Assembly: GCA_050942695.1 (NCBI GenBank)
Contig: JBMNNU010000002.1
Coordinates: 1-29,955 of the forward strand
Reading direction: 5' to 3'
Length of the DNA: 29,955 bases
DNA from: JBMNNU01 sp050942695
GTDB lineage: Bacteria; Chloroflexota; UBA6077
In this document: one piece after another, positions 23,232 to 29,955 of the stretch
Position numbering within the stretch: position 1 is the stretch's first letter
Layout of the letters: the number at the start of each line of letters is the position of its first letter
Translations under genes and position numbers: made by a program
The notes under the pieces: generated by a model
The model's database searches: none
Told to the model about the DNA's origin: nothing
The model's input: the letters and a program-made list of their open reading frames with translations, nothing else

Positions 23232-24377
23232 TTGGCGGCTGTTGGCGCGACTATAAAGCTAGGCGGCCGAAAGACGCTATCGGAACTACCACCAGCGAAA
23301 CCTCGACTGTTGTTGATCCGACCGGACCACCTAGGAGATCTCCTGTTGACGACCCCTGCCGTCGAGATGCTGCGGAGGGCGTTGCCGCATGCCTACCTTG
23401 CGATGATGGTCGGACCCTGGTCGAAGGATGTGGCCGAACGCGATCCTCTGCTTGACGAACTTCTCACATGCTCGTTTCCTGGGTTTTCTCGGAAACCGAA
23501 AGGATCCGCTATAGCCCCTTACTCGTTGCTTCGAGAAACCGCCTCTTGGATGCGACAAGGGAGGTACGACGCTGCCTTGGTGCTGCGCTACGACCACTGG
23601 TGGGGTGCAATGGCCGCGGCGTTAGCGGGTATACCTGTGCGAGTTGGATACTCGGTCCCAGAGTGCGCTCCCTTTCTTACGCATTCGATAGATCCATCGA
23701 CACGATCCCATTGGACCGAACAAGGGCTGAATATGGTCGAACAGTTGCTGAGGATCTGGCGAGTAGGGGAGGCTTCAATACAGACACAGCTTCCCTTGCG
23801 CTTCTCGGTTGCCGATGAAGATGAGCGGGAAGCTGGGAAGCTGTGGGCTGAAACCGAGCTAGTAGAGGATGAGGTAGTCGCTCTACATCCGGGCGCAGGC
23901 TCTCCCGCGAAGCTGTGGCCCGAAGCGAGGTGGGCTGAGCTGGGATCTACCCTAGCAAAAAGAGGGCTGAAGGTGGTGATAACCGGCTCCCACACCGAAT
24001 CGGCAGCAGCCGAAAGGTTAGCTCAGAGGATTCCCGGTGGCAGGTCGATAGCCGGTCGGACTGGGTTCGCTACGCTGGCTGCTTTCTACCGGAGATGCCG
24101 GTTGGTAGTGGGGGTAGACAGCGGCCCGCTCCATTTAGCGGTGGCAGTAAAGACCCCCACGGTGCACCTGTTCGGCCCGGCCGATCCGGCCATCTATGGG
24201 CCTTGGGGCGACCCCGAACTGCACAGGGTCGTCATCGCCAGCTTCGCAAAACCGTGTGGACGGCTGGACCTTGTACCGCCGGAGGGCATATCCCCACCCT
24301 GTATGGAGGGGATAACCGTTGAGCAGGTAATAGAAGAGTGCGAATTGCTGCTGTCCAAGAAGGTAGGAAGAGGCTAA
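23232..24377 (+). CDS. Glycosyltransferase family 9 (heptosyltransferase-like), copy 1
   Basis: GT9 enzymes are GT-B fold transferases, classically ADP-heptose:LPS heptosyltransferases. This 381-residue protein has the N-terminal R-L-L-L-I-R-P-D-H-L-G-D-L-L-L-T-T-P (25-42), an A-L-H-P-G-A-G-S donor-site segment, and V-V-G-V-D-S-G-P-L-H-L-A with T-V-H-L-F-G-P-A-D-P in the C-terminal half. The start is uncertain: TTG 23232 gives about 24 residues ahead of the first strand but has no clear ribosome-binding site. A 77-base gap follows fabZ. Sugar donor and acceptor cannot be assigned from sequence. Confidence 0.88.
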   Translation: MAAVGATIKLGGRKTLSELPPAKPRLLLIRPDHLGDLLLTTPAVEMLRRALPHAYLAMMVGPWSKDVAERDPLLDELLTCSFPGFSRKPKGSAIAPYSLLRETASWMRQGRYDAALVLRYDHWWGAMAAALAGIPVRVGYSVPECAPFLTHSIDPSTRSHWTEQGLNMVEQLLRIWRVGEASIQTQLPLRFSVADEDEREAGKLWAETELVEDEVVALHPGAGSPAKLWPEARWAELGSTLAKRGLKVVITGSHTESAAAERLAQRIPGGRSIAGRTGFATLAAFYRRCRLVVGVDSGPLHLAVAVKTPTVHLFGPADPAIYGPWGDPELHRVVIASFAKPCGRLDLVPPEGISPPCMEGITVEQVIEECELLLSKKVGRG

Positions 24378-24404
24378 AAGCCTCCGAACATATTTCCAAT
24401 ATAA

Positions 24405-24427
24405 GCCGGAAAACTCGGGCTTCCGGC
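24405..24427 (+). repeat. Small inverted repeat between GT9 copies 1 and 2
   Basis: GCCGGAA (24405-24411) pairs with TTCCGGC (24421-24427) around a nine-base loop in the 107-base gap. There is no T-run after it, so it may be an mRNA processing or stability hairpin rather than a terminator. Confidence 0.4.
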
Positions 24428-24484
24428 GAGCGTTGCCCTACCCTATCAAGGTAAGAAGGCTGGGTATCACAATATGGGGTTCCA

Positions 24485-25756
24485 ATGGCTAAAAAACGTA
24501 TGAAGAGTACAGCAAAGCGGATAGCTTGGGCTGCTGCGTACGTCCTTTTTACCCCCTTTGGCCTGTTTCGCCGCGGCTTGTTCAAGCCTAGAAAACCGCT
24601 GAAGCTTGCCGATGTGCGTTCCATACTGGCCATCCGGTTGGACCTGATGGGAGACCTGGTATTTACGCTACCGGCTTTGCGCGCATTGAAGGAAGCTGCT
24701 CCCTCAGCCCGACTGACGGTGCTAGTCCAACCATACGCGGCGGACCTGGTAAGGAACCTGCCTTTCGTCGATAGAGTGATCACCGCCGACGTAGCCAGGT
24801 GGCGAAAGCCTGGTGTGCTGATAAGGTCTGCCTGGCGGGATGTGCTGAAAGCCAGGCGGGAGCTACTGGAAGAACAGTTCGACCTGTGCGTAAGTTTCTA
24901 CGGTAAGGTAGGGGCATCCGCTGCACTGCTCAGCAACGCCCGATATCTGGTGGGATACTCGACGGAGGGGTACCCCGGTTCCTTCGGTCTCGGTCTACAG
25001 GGATACCGATATCAGCATCGCCGACACGAAGCAGAGTACTGCCTGGATCTGGTGCGCCCTCTGCTGTCTCACAATAGTGATACCTGTTGTGAAGACTACT
25101 ATCAGGATAGCCACAACTCATCACCAGCCCTTTCTTGTGGTCCAGAGTTGCCAGTGTTGGTTGTGGATCCAGCAGCGAGGTCGAAGGTAGATCAACTGCT
25201 GGTCGTCGCGGGCATCAGCTCGGAAGACCGCTTAGTGGCTCTCCATCCGGGAGCGTTGAACATGGCGGCCAAACGCTGGCTTCCAGAGCGGTGGGCTGCG
25301 GTGGCCGATTGGCTTCAGAAGGAGTTGGGACAGAGAGTGGTGCTTATCGGGTCGGCTTCCGAGGTTCCGCTAACGGAAGAGGTGCGATCCACTATGTCGA
25401 CCTCCGTAGTGAATATGGCCGGGAAAACTTCGGTGGCGGAGTTGGTGGCGTTGTTAAGCCGCTGCAGACTGTTTCTCGGTGGGGACAGCGGCCCCCTACA
25501 TGTGGCATCGGCGTTGGGCGTGCCCTCCGTGTCGGTATATGGGCCCACGGACCCCGCTATCACCGGGCCTCTGAGCGCCAGGGCAAGGGTGCTGGTGGGC
25601 GGAGCAGATTGCGCTCCCTGCTACGACCTGAAAAGCCCTCCGGAATGCCGTCGGGGGAATCTGTTGTGTATGGACTTGGTATCTGTTGAGCAGGTGTATG
25701 AAGCTGCCAGAGAAATGGTTATCGGTGAGGATGTGGGTGAACGTGGCAACTCCTGA
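24485..25756 (+). CDS. Glycosyltransferase family 9 (heptosyltransferase-like), copy 2
   Basis: This 423-residue GT9 enzyme starts with a basic, hydrophobic region (1-40) that may associate with the membrane, then I-L-A-I-R-L-D-L-M-G-D-L-V-F-T-L-P-A (47-64), an A-L-H-P-G-A donor-site segment, L-F-L-G-G-D-S-G-P-L-H-V-A and S-V-Y-G-P-T-D-P. Near the end are four closely spaced cysteines (D-C-A-P-C-Y ... P-E-C-R-R-G-N-L-L-C-M-D), a feature shared with other GT9 members. ATG 24485 is the first start and sits near a GGGG stretch. Role: transfer of a heptose-like or other sugar to a surface glycan or glycolipid. Confidence 0.9.
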   Translation: MAKKRMKSTAKRIAWAAAYVLFTPFGLFRRGLFKPRKPLKLADVRSILAIRLDLMGDLVFTLPALRALKEAAPSARLTVLVQPYAADLVRNLPFVDRVITADVARWRKPGVLIRSAWRDVLKARRELLEEQFDLCVSFYGKVGASAALLSNARYLVGYSTEGYPGSFGLGLQGYRYQHRRHEAEYCLDLVRPLLSHNSDTCCEDYYQDSHNSSPALSCGPELPVLVVDPAARSKVDQLLVVAGISSEDRLVALHPGALNMAAKRWLPERWAAVADWLQKELGQRVVLIGSASEVPLTEEVRSTMSTSVVNMAGKTSVAELVALLSRCRLFLGGDSGPLHVASALGVPSVSVYGPTDPAITGPLSARARVLVGGADCAPCYDLKSPPECRRGNLLCMDLVSVEQVYEAAREMVIGEDVGERGNS

Positions 25757-27092
25757 CAACTATTCAGCGCTCCGTTACCGGGAATTGGATATCTGTAGAT
25801 GCGAGTCGCTGCGCCTGCCCTTCAAATGGGGTAGGGGTGGGACGCCGTGCCCGCCCGGTACCTCGTGGGATGGTGCTAACGTACGTGGTACCGGGCCGGC
25901 AGAGCCGCCGGCCCCTATATCATCTGGAGGAACGGCAGAGTGTGACGCTGCGCTCGCTCGCGCCACACAGTCCCCTACAATTAGCAACCTCCTGTATAAC
26001 CAGAGCCGGATACTCATCGTAAAATTGGCCGGAATCGGCGATCTGCTCACAGCCTTTCCTGCGATGGAAGCGCTGAGGAAAGCCTACCCCCAGGCGGAGA
26101 TAACTGCCCTGGTTACTCCGCAGACGGAGTCGCTGCTGCACGGTTCCGGATTGGTGGATCGAGTATTGGTGCTGGACAAGTATCTCTTCGATCAAGCCGG
26201 CGGTTTCCTGCGGCCGCGCTCCCTCGTTGCCCTCTTTCAACTGGCGAAGCTGCTCCGTGCACACTCATTCGATGTCGTGCTGCTGCTCCACCACCTGATC
26301 ACCTGGCCTGGGATAGCCAAGTACGCCCTTCTCATGGCGGCTACGGGTGCGCCCCTCAGGGTTGGGCTCGATGATGGACGTGGGAGGTTTCTGAACCTCT
26401 CGACGAGAGATCGTGGCTTCGGAGCGCTGCACGAGGTGGATTACTGGCTGGAAGTAGTTGGGTTGCTGGGCGCTGCCAATCCGAATCCGCAGATGCGGCT
26501 GAAGTGGGGAGTTGAGGAAGACCAGTATGCCGACGACACCCTCTCCAGGCTTGCGCTGCACTCAAACGATCGGTTATTGGCTGTTCACCCCGGTTCCGGC
26601 AGCTACAGTACAGCTCGCCGCTGGGGAGCAGGTAAGTTCGCGGATGTTGTCGATGCGCTGGGGGAGGATGGGTTGACCCCTCTCATCGTAGCCGGGCCGG
26701 GTGAAGAAGCGATAGCTCAGGGTGTTATCCAAGCCGCGAAGGCCAAGTGTCATCTCTTGAGTGGAGTCCCATCCCCTAAGCATCTGGCAGCCATCCTGTC
26801 CCGTTGCCACCTTTTCGTGGGAAACGATAGCGGCGTGATGCACCTGGCTGTCGCGGCTGGGGTGCCGGTAGTAGCCGTTTTTGGGCCATCTAACCATAAG
26901 GCTTGGGGTCCATACGACCCTTTGGGGCGCCGAAGCCGAATCGTGCGGTTAGACCTACCATGTAGTCCCTGCCTATATCGCGGGCAATCCCTTGGCCTTC
27001 GCCACGGCTGCCCCGAATCGAGGTGTTTGGAGGAAGTAACACAGAAGATGGTGGCACGAGCGGCGCGGGAGTTGTTGCAAAACATGCCATAA
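25731..27092 (+). CDS. Glycosyltransferase family 9 (heptosyltransferase-like), copy 3, start uncertain
   Basis: The GT9 core begins at about 25990 with R-I-L-I-V-K-L-A-G-I-G-D-L-L-T-A-F-P-A and continues through L-A-V-H-P-G-S-G-S-Y, L-F-V-G-N-D-S-G-V-M-H-L-A, V-A-V-F-G-P-S-N-H and a C-terminal cysteine group (L-P-C-S-P-C-L-Y ... H-G-C-P-E-S-R-C). The frame stays open upstream into the previous gene, and ATG 25731 would add about 85 residues of Pro/Gly-rich, non-GT9-like sequence that overlaps a palindromic repeat (25831-25918). No ATG, GTG or TTG lies between 25788 and the core, so the true start is unresolved; ATT 25980 is one possibility. Confidence 0.85.
   Translation: MWVNVATPDNYSALRYRELDICRCESLRLPFKWGRGGTPCPPGTSWDGANVRGTGPAEPPAPISSGGTAECDAALARATQSPTISNLLYNQSRILIVKLAGIGDLLTAFPAMEALRKAYPQAEITALVTPQTESLLHGSGLVDRVLVLDKYLFDQAGGFLRPRSLVALFQLAKLLRAHSFDVVLLLHHLITWPGIAKYALLMAATGAPLRVGLDDGRGRFLNLSTRDRGFGALHEVDYWLEVVGLLGAANPNPQMRLKWGVEEDQYADDTLSRLALHSNDRLLAVHPGSGSYSTARRWGAGKFADVVDALGEDGLTPLIVAGPGEEAIAQGVIQAAKAKCHLLSGVPSPKHLAAILSRCHLFVGNDSGVMHLAVAAGVPVVAVFGPSNHKAWGPYDPLGRRSRIVRLDLPCSPCLYRGQSLGLRHGCPESRCLEEVTQKMVARAARELLQNMP
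25831..25918. repeat. Inverted-repeat (REP-like) element ahead of GT9 copy 3
   Basis: The 36-base arms 25831-25866 and 25883-25918 match as reverse complements at 27 positions, with the inner GCCCGGTACC/GGTACCGGGC core exact. The outward ends read TAGGGG, as in several dispersed intergenic repeats of Chloroflexota-like genomes. The element is more GC-rich than its flanks and sits inside the open frame extending upstream of the GT9 core. Confidence 0.7.
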
Positions 27093-27103
27093 TAGGCCCG
27101 GAA

Positions 27104-27178
27104 AGTGCTAAGATGTGGTCCTGAGTCCTGAGCATTAGGGAGTGGCGCTTAGGATTCAGAGCAGCGCTCAGCACTTAG
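27104..27178. repeat. CTGAG/CTTAG-rich intergenic repeat
   Basis: Between GT9 copy 3 and the B-box gene the pentamers CTGAG (27121, 27128), CTTAG (27148, 27174) and CTCAG (27167) recur, and AGTGCTAAG (27104-27112) is an 8-of-9 inverse match to CTCAGCACT (27167-27175). The stretch looks like a degenerated repeat, not coding sequence. Confidence 0.45.
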
Positions 27179-27224
27179 CGTGCAGGACCCTAAACGGCGC
27201 CTGGTTTTCTTTGGAGGGGCTTCG

Positions 27225-27788
27225 TTGACTGTCGATAGCGGGCAAGCTACCGAACTTCGGTGCGCCAATCATCCCGATACGGTGACACATCTTAGATGCA
27301 GTCGCTGCGGTAAACCTATCTGCGTCCGCTGCGTCATTCAGACGCCTGTGGGAGGCCGGTGCCGAGAGTGTGCGCAACTGAGGAAGGACCCGATCCTTGT
27401 TGTTGGTACTCAGCGTTACATCCGAGCTGCACTGTACGGTTCGACGGCTGCAGTAATCGGTGGGTTGTTCTGGGCGCAGATGGGATCGGCTTTCGGGCTT
27501 TCTTGGTTGCTTATGATCCTGTTGGGATACGCTGTTGGAGAGGCTGTCAGTCGGGGCGCCGATAGAAAGATATCGAGAGGGTTGGTGGTTATGGCCGGTG
27601 GGCTGACGGTGCTCAGCGTGGTAATCGGCAGGGCGCTCCCCCTGTGGACTAGGATGCCGTCTTCGTTGCCGTTGGATGATAGGGTGACCGTAGCCCTCGA
27701 ATTCGCGGTCGGGGGGCTTTTTACCAACCTGTTTGGATTGCTGTTTCTGGTCCTGGCGGTGGTGATCGCTACAAACCGGGTTAGATAA
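27225..27788 (+). CDS. B-box zinc-finger membrane protein
   Basis: The protein (187 residues from TTG 27225) starts with a cysteine/histidine module: Cys13, His16, Cys25, Cys28, Cys33, Cys36, Cys46 and Cys49, in the C-x-x-H-P ... L-R-C-x-x-C-G-K-P-I-C-x-x-C ... P-V-G-x-R-C-R-E-C pattern of bacterial B-box-type zinc fingers. Two to four hydrophobic helices follow (about 66-85, 92-108, 118-136, 160-182). The same zinc module often precedes membrane domains, including rhomboid proteases, but no rhomboid G-x-S-G motif is seen here. TTG 27225 has GGAGGGG at 27213-27219; GTG 27180 is a weaker alternative. The gene sits 19 bases before the kinase gene. Confidence 0.82.
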   Translation: MTVDSGQATELRCANHPDTVTHLRCSRCGKPICVRCVIQTPVGGRCRECAQLRKDPILVVGTQRYIRAALYGSTAAVIGGLFWAQMGSAFGLSWLLMILLGYAVGEAVSRGADRKISRGLVVMAGGLTVLSVVIGRALPLWTRMPSSLPLDDRVTVALEFAVGGLFTNLFGLLFLVLAVVIATNRVR

Positions 27789-27807
27789 CAGCTCGCTTGG
27801 AGGAAAG

Positions 27808-28845
27808 TTGAACAGGAATCGGCTACTGGAAGCTTTGCCACTGTTCGCAGGGAAACGCATAGTGGTGGTAGGGGATCTATTCCTGGACGAATACCTGGTC
27901 GGCAGGCCGACCAGGATATCTCGTGAAGCTCCAGTACTGATCCTAGAGTACGAAAAACGGTTTGCTCTGCCCGGAGGAGGAACGAATCCGGCAAGGAACA
28001 TCCAATCACTCGGTTCGGAAGCCTTGATGGTGGGCATAGTGGGAACCGATGAAGCAGGGGTTGAGTTAAAAGGGCTTCTGGCCTCGGCCGGTATCCGAAT
28101 CGATGGAGTCGTTGAAGCCTCTGACAGACCGACCATCACGAAAACCCGTATACTGGCTCACGATACCAACATCATCAGGCAACAGGTGGTCCGAATCGAT
28201 CGGATTTCGAGGGAACCGGCTAAAGCTGAGACGGTCGAGCAACTGATTACCTATCTAAGAACCATCGTTCCACAGGTGGACGCTGTGCTGTTATCCGATT
28301 ACAAAAGTGGGGTGATAACGCCAGAGATCATCGATGAATGTCGGAATCTAGCCAATCAGCACCAGAAGTTGCTTGCCGTTGACTCTCAAGGCGACCTCCA
28401 CCGCTTCGCCGGCTTTGGCTTGTTGAAGGCTAACCAATCTGAGGTGGAAGCAAGCCTGGGTGTAAAGCTAGACTGTGAGGAGGCTTTCGATAACGCTTGC
28501 CGTCGATTGCTGCAGGACTTAGGTGCCAGGGTTGTGTTGATAACCCGTGGGGCAAACGGCATGTCCGTAATGGAAGCCGGGGGAAAGCCTACTCATATCC
28601 CTGTGGCCAATCGAAGCGAGGTGTTCGACGTAACAGGGGCGGGTGATACTGCCGTTGCTGTTGCGAGCCTGGCGTTAGCTGCCGGCGCAAGGCCCGTTGT
28701 TGCTGCTCACCTAGCCAACTATGCGGCGGGTTTGGTAGTGAGAAAACTGGGCAACGCCACGACCACAGTGGAGGAGATGCAGGAAGCGATCACCAGTTCG
28801 GTGTTCCCCAGGATAATGGACCCCGAGCAGGACTTGATTCAGTAG
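27808..28845 (+). CDS. PfkB-family kinase, RfaE1/HldA-type (heptose 7-phosphate kinase)
   Basis: This 345-residue ribokinase-family protein matches the RfaE domain I (HldE N-terminal) type: V-V-V-G-D-L-F-L-D-E-Y (19-29), I-S-R-E-A-P-V-L (37-44), P-G-G-G-T-N-P-A-R-N (55-64), L-L-S-D-Y-K-S-G-V (161-169) and the anion hole/catalytic site F-D-V-T-G-A-G-D-T with Asp280. In Gram-negatives the enzyme makes D-glycero-beta-D-manno-heptose 1,7-bisphosphate. The nucleotidyltransferase half of bifunctional HldE is absent. TTG 27808 follows GGAGG at 27799-27803. Three heptosyltransferase-like GT9 genes just upstream support a heptose or related sugar; a different sugar kinase is possible. Confidence 0.87.
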   Translation: MNRNRLLEALPLFAGKRIVVVGDLFLDEYLVGRPTRISREAPVLILEYEKRFALPGGGTNPARNIQSLGSEALMVGIVGTDEAGVELKGLLASAGIRIDGVVEASDRPTITKTRILAHDTNIIRQQVVRIDRISREPAKAETVEQLITYLRTIVPQVDAVLLSDYKSGVITPEIIDECRNLANQHQKLLAVDSQGDLHRFAGFGLLKANQSEVEASLGVKLDCEEAFDNACRRLLQDLGARVVLITRGANGMSVMEAGGKPTHIPVANRSEVFDVTGAGDTAVAVASLALAAGARPVVAAHLANYAAGLVVRKLGNATTTVEEMQEAITSSVFPRIMDPEQDLIQ

Positions 28846-28953
28846 GTTGTTGCATAGCCCATTATTGCTTCAGTCGGGCGAATGCGTTTCTGTCGTGTTG
28901 GATCCACTATCGACCTCAAGTCATAAAGAGCGCCTGAGCGAAGTTGATTTCCG

Positions 28954-29295
28954 CTATTCAAGATCATCTTCGCTTGAGTCCGGATGGCGTCCATTTCGCT
29001 TCGATCGAGTCTTCGTTTTCAAACCTCGATCATCGTGATGTCCGTTTCGACGGGCGGCCGAAGTATCTGTCCTCCAGCATCCGTTGGAGGCGCGCAGACA
29101 TTTTTGCTGCTCCTCGTCGGTTAGGGGTGGTGTTCCCATGAGGCAGATGATCTGATACAGCAACTGCTCGCCGTGAGCGTGGTCATCCGATTCGCAGGAC
29201 CAATTCTCCCGATAAAAAGGGCATGCCCCGCGGTGGCGGCGATAGCTGGATCTGTCTGTAATTGGTGTAGCTTGAGTATCTTGCTGCTTAGAAAT
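28954..29295 (-). CDS. Small cysteine-rich protein of unknown function, probable ATT start
   Basis: The minus frame from 29295 to 28954 encodes about 113 residues with protein-like composition. Cysteines at 25, 34, 51, 66 and 73 are set in C-P-F-Y-R-E-N-W-S-C, Q-L-L-Y-Q-I-I-C-L-M-G-T-P-P and E-E-Q-Q-K-C-L-R-A-S-N-G-C-W-R, which looks like a conserved metal-binding or disulfide module. The tail after residue 75 is charged and low in complexity. No ATG/GTG/TTG precedes the first cysteine; ATT 29295 has GGAG (29306-29303) at seven bases, ideal spacing. The TTG at 29163 would delete two of the five cysteines. I do not recognise the family by name. Confidence 0.55.
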   Translation of the reverse strand: MSKQQDTQATPITDRSSYRRHRGACPFYRENWSCESDDHAHGEQLLYQIICLMGTPPLTDEEQQKCLRASNGCWRTDTSAARRNGHHDDRGLKTKTRSKRNGRHPDSSEDDLE

Positions 29296-29355
29296 GGTTA
29301 TTCTCCAAAGATCTGCTTAACTGCATTCTATCATTAGAGGTGAAATCTGGGAAGC

Positions 29356-29646
29356 TCACCAGAGAACTCCGCGCTCTAACCTGAAGTCGTCGAACTCTCC
29401 AGAAAAGGGCTGCCAGGTAACATCTACATGGTCAACTCTGGCCATCGATGGGCCTTGGTGGCACCATTCGACCATTTGGCGGACCGCTTCCGCATCGCCC
29501 TCGAAAACCGCCTCGACGCGGCCATCTGGGTTGTTACGCACCCATCCGGTGACTCCGCGGAATTGTGCCTCCATGAGGGTTGAGTAGCGGAAATTCACGC
29601 CCTGGACGCGTCCGGATATCAGCACATGAGCCCTTGCCATGGCCAT
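29356..29646 (-). CDS. acyP: Acylphosphatase
   Basis: This 96-residue enzyme hydrolyses the carboxyl-phosphate bond of acyl phosphates. The family signature is complete: S-G-R-V-Q-G-V-N-F-R-Y-S (11-22) with catalytic Arg20, and G-W-V-R-N-N-P-D-G-R-V-E-A (34-46) with Asn38; F-E-G-D-A-E-A-V follows. Length is typical for the single-domain form. Start is the first ATG (29646) with GAGG seven bases upstream on the minus strand; an ATG two codons later is further from it. It lies 60 bases upstream of the cysteine-rich gene on the same strand and could share its transcript. Confidence 0.95.
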   Translation of the reverse strand: MAMARAHVLISGRVQGVNFRYSTLMEAQFRGVTGWVRNNPDGRVEAVFEGDAEAVRQMVEWCHQGPSMARVDHVDVTWQPFSGEFDDFRLERGVLW

Positions 29647-29775
29647 ATTCCCACCTCGGCAATCCTGATCGGATCATGGTAGGATTTGCGGGACTATCCG
29701 TCAACTGTTACTGGCACCTCCTTTGCGAACGAACGGAGTTAGGGCACGGCTTTCTGCAATCTCTGCGCCCGGAAT

Positions 29776-29936
29776 GCCTTAGTCGGGGGATGGTTCACAC
29801 AAACAGCCAGATCTGTAGCGTCGGGGCTCGTCCCCGACGAGCTGTAGCGTCGGGGCTCATCCCCGATGGGGTACCACGTCAGCCATAGGGCCTGACGCTA
29901 CATTGTGACTCGTGCCGTGAACCATGCCCTAGTCGG
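29776..29936. repeat. Complex repeat block flanked by near-identical direct repeats
   Basis: Near-identical 11-mers GCCTTAGTCGG (29776-29786) and GCCCTAGTCGG (29926-29936) flank the block. Inside, ATGGTTCAC (29790-29798) is an exact inverse of GTGAACCAT (29917-29925). TGTAGCGTCGGGGCTC occurs twice (29814-29829 and 29843-29858), each copy forming its own GGGG/CCCC hairpin, and GACGCTACA (29893-29901) is the inverse of their start. No coding sequence was found from 29647 to the window end. Confidence 0.7.
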
Positions 29937-29955
29937 AAAAAACGTTGAGGCTAGC

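Noticed and set aside
25819..25835. CCTTCAAATGGGG resembling a tRNA(Sec) anticodon arm
   Set aside because: The stem closes so that the anticodon would be CAA, not UCA, and no acceptor stem, T-loop or long variable arm could be built around it.
27168..28139. 323-codon minus-strand open frame
   Set aside because: It is fully antisense to the B-box and kinase genes, its product is Ser/Pro/Arg-rich without motifs, and both plus-strand genes have clear family signatures.
1..29955. CRISPR arrays, insertion-sequence transposases, prophage or conjugation genes
   Set aside because: None were found: no regularly spaced long repeats and no transposase, integrase or phage-type motifs in the supported proteins.

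Overview
The window is a gene-dense, roughly 57% GC (estimated by eye) bacterial chromosome segment. It has many GTG and TTG starts, short or overlapping gene junctions, and several palindromic intergenic repeats. The gene set best fits Chloroflexota (Anaerolineae or Dehalococcoidia-like): a late-cobalamin operon with btuCD, a bacterial ComB, a DUF2089 gene paired with a SHOCT-like protein, a B-box/membrane protein and GT9 glycosyltransferases. This is inferred from gene content only. No rRNA, tRNA or CRISPR array was found.

1-9004 (+): a corrinoid uptake, salvage and nucleotide-loop operon. It runs btuC (3' end only), btuD, cobS, cbiB, cobD, cobC, cbiP, cobU, pduX, then a cobalamin riboswitch with an intrinsic terminator, then cobT. 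Together these give corrinoid import, cobyric acid amidation (CbiP), the aminopropanol arm (PduX, CobD, CbiB), cobinamide activation (CobU), lower-ligand activation (CobT), and ring joining and dephosphorylation (CobS, CobC). The riboswitch sits between pduX and cobT, so in this window it gates only cobT.

9012-15252: a TPR gene (-), an MFS exporter followed by a ComB-type phosphatase and endonuclease III (+), then a histidine phosphatase overlapping the end of selB (-).

15253-20187: a 400-base non-coding stretch with hairpins, a tandem hotdog-domain protein (+), a two-TM SHOCT protein (-), an orphan BlaI-type repressor and a GIDE-domain membrane protein (+), a perfect 20-bp convergent hairpin, and selA (-). 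SelA and SelB imply selenocysteine use, but selC and selD are not here.

20188-21458: a divergent promoter region, then a DUF2089 regulator and a partner with a SHOCT/YvlB-like segment.

21668-28845 (+): a glycoconjugate cluster of a GT2 glycosyltransferase, FabZ, three GT9 (heptosyltransferase-like) enzymes, a B-box membrane protein and an RfaE1/HldA-type sugar kinase. Palindromic repeats separate some of these genes.

28846-29955: a small cysteine-rich protein on the minus strand that appears to start with ATT, an acylphosphatase (-), and a block of direct and inverted repeats at the right end.
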